Origin: Anoplolepis gracilipes
Taxonomy: Eukaryota; Arthropoda; Insecta; Hymenoptera; Formicidae
Assembly: GCF_047496725.1 (NCBI RefSeq)
Contig: NC_132972.1
Coordinates: forward strand, 17,581,001 to 17,645,000
Direction: 5' to 3'
DNA: 64,000 nt
The notes beneath the pieces are model-generated. The model ran no database searches and was not told the origin of the DNA. It worked only from the letters and a program-made list of their open reading frames with translations. Each line of letters begins with the position of its first letter. The stretch's first letter is position 1. This document shows positions 63,721-64,000 of the stretch, in pieces. Made by a program: the position numbers and the translations under genes.

Positions 63721-64000
63721 ACAGGGTGTCCCCGAATTGGCGGATCAACTCTCGTGGGTAGATAGAGCGTGTTAAACTGAAGAAAAAAATCTTATATCAT
63801 TTTGCTAAATTCACAATAATTAATGAGATATAAATTAATAAAGATCGGCCAATCCGTGCCAGTATAAGCGCGCGGCGCGAAGAAATCTCCCAGTTGTTAT
63901 TTGATACTAGACGCGCTGCAAGACATAAACGCAGAACGCACTGTACGTATTTCTTTCAGTACGCCCTTTGTACGTCCGTTGTACAGCGCTCCGCCTACTG
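63721..64000. mobile_element. MITE related to 30431-30757, cut by window end
   Basis: Begins CAGGGTGTCCCCGAATTGGC in a TA tract and follows the 30431 element through gttatttgatactag and gtacgtccgttgtac-like sequence. Confidence 0.85.

Overview
This window reads as a repeat-dominated stretch of an AT-rich insect nuclear genome, most likely an ant or another hymenopteran. The organism call is inference: it rests on the spliced metazoan gene with short introns, on Ty1/copia, Ty3/gypsy, hAT, Tc1/mariner and Mutator-like remnants together, and on dozens of small inverted-repeat elements sitting in TA microsatellites. I see no rRNA, no canonical tRNA, no CRISPR array and no bacterial-type operon.

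Only one host gene looks intact: a ten-exon myotubularin-related pseudophosphatase (MTMR10/12 type) on the plus strand at 34415-38928. All splice junctions are GT/AG and the joined frame is open for 655 codons. Its catalytic Cys is replaced by Leu. Introns 6 and 7 have been enlarged by short inverted-repeat transposons, and intron 6 also holds a 250-bp (GTGC)n tract ending 27 nt before exon 7.

Layout. 1-760: tandem repeat. 1000-3760: 3'-truncated copia element whose gag carries an in-phase MITE. 3945-7120: dispersed and inverted repeats, including copy A of a non-autonomous transposon I call T1. 7148-8691 and 16436-17330: two related solo LTRs, the first carrying a ~414-bp (AC)n expansion. 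9.5-13.4 kb: foldback elements between TA microsatellites, plus a broken Tc1/mariner-superfamily transposase. 13.8-16.4 kb: broken hAT transposon. 17.8-19.7 kb: Ty3-type LTR plus gag fragment. 21.6-24.7 kb: unclassified retroelement-like remains with a proline-rich ORF. 25.8-29.7 kb: 3.9-kb foldback with tRNA-like arms. 29.9-33.2 kb: several MITEs. 34.4-39.05 kb: the MTMR gene. 39.1-42.9 kb: more foldbacks. 43.4-54.2 kb: T1 copy B, opened by at least three nested insertions, the largest an 8.3-kb composite that includes a nearly full-length copia element with both LTRs and TSD. 55.5-63.0 kb: a degenerate Mutator-like transposase/YqaJ-nuclease transposon gene with a 4.3-kb, palindrome-filled intron and a downstream array of seven small hairpins. 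63.2-64.0 kb: a further foldback arm and a truncated MITE.

The strongest leads for something under-described are the Mutator-YqaJ element with its 36-37-bp hairpin array, the foldbacks whose arms contain tRNA-like pol III promoter sequences, and the nested insertion history around T1. I found no intact new multi-gene system. All identities come from reading motifs by eye, without database searches.
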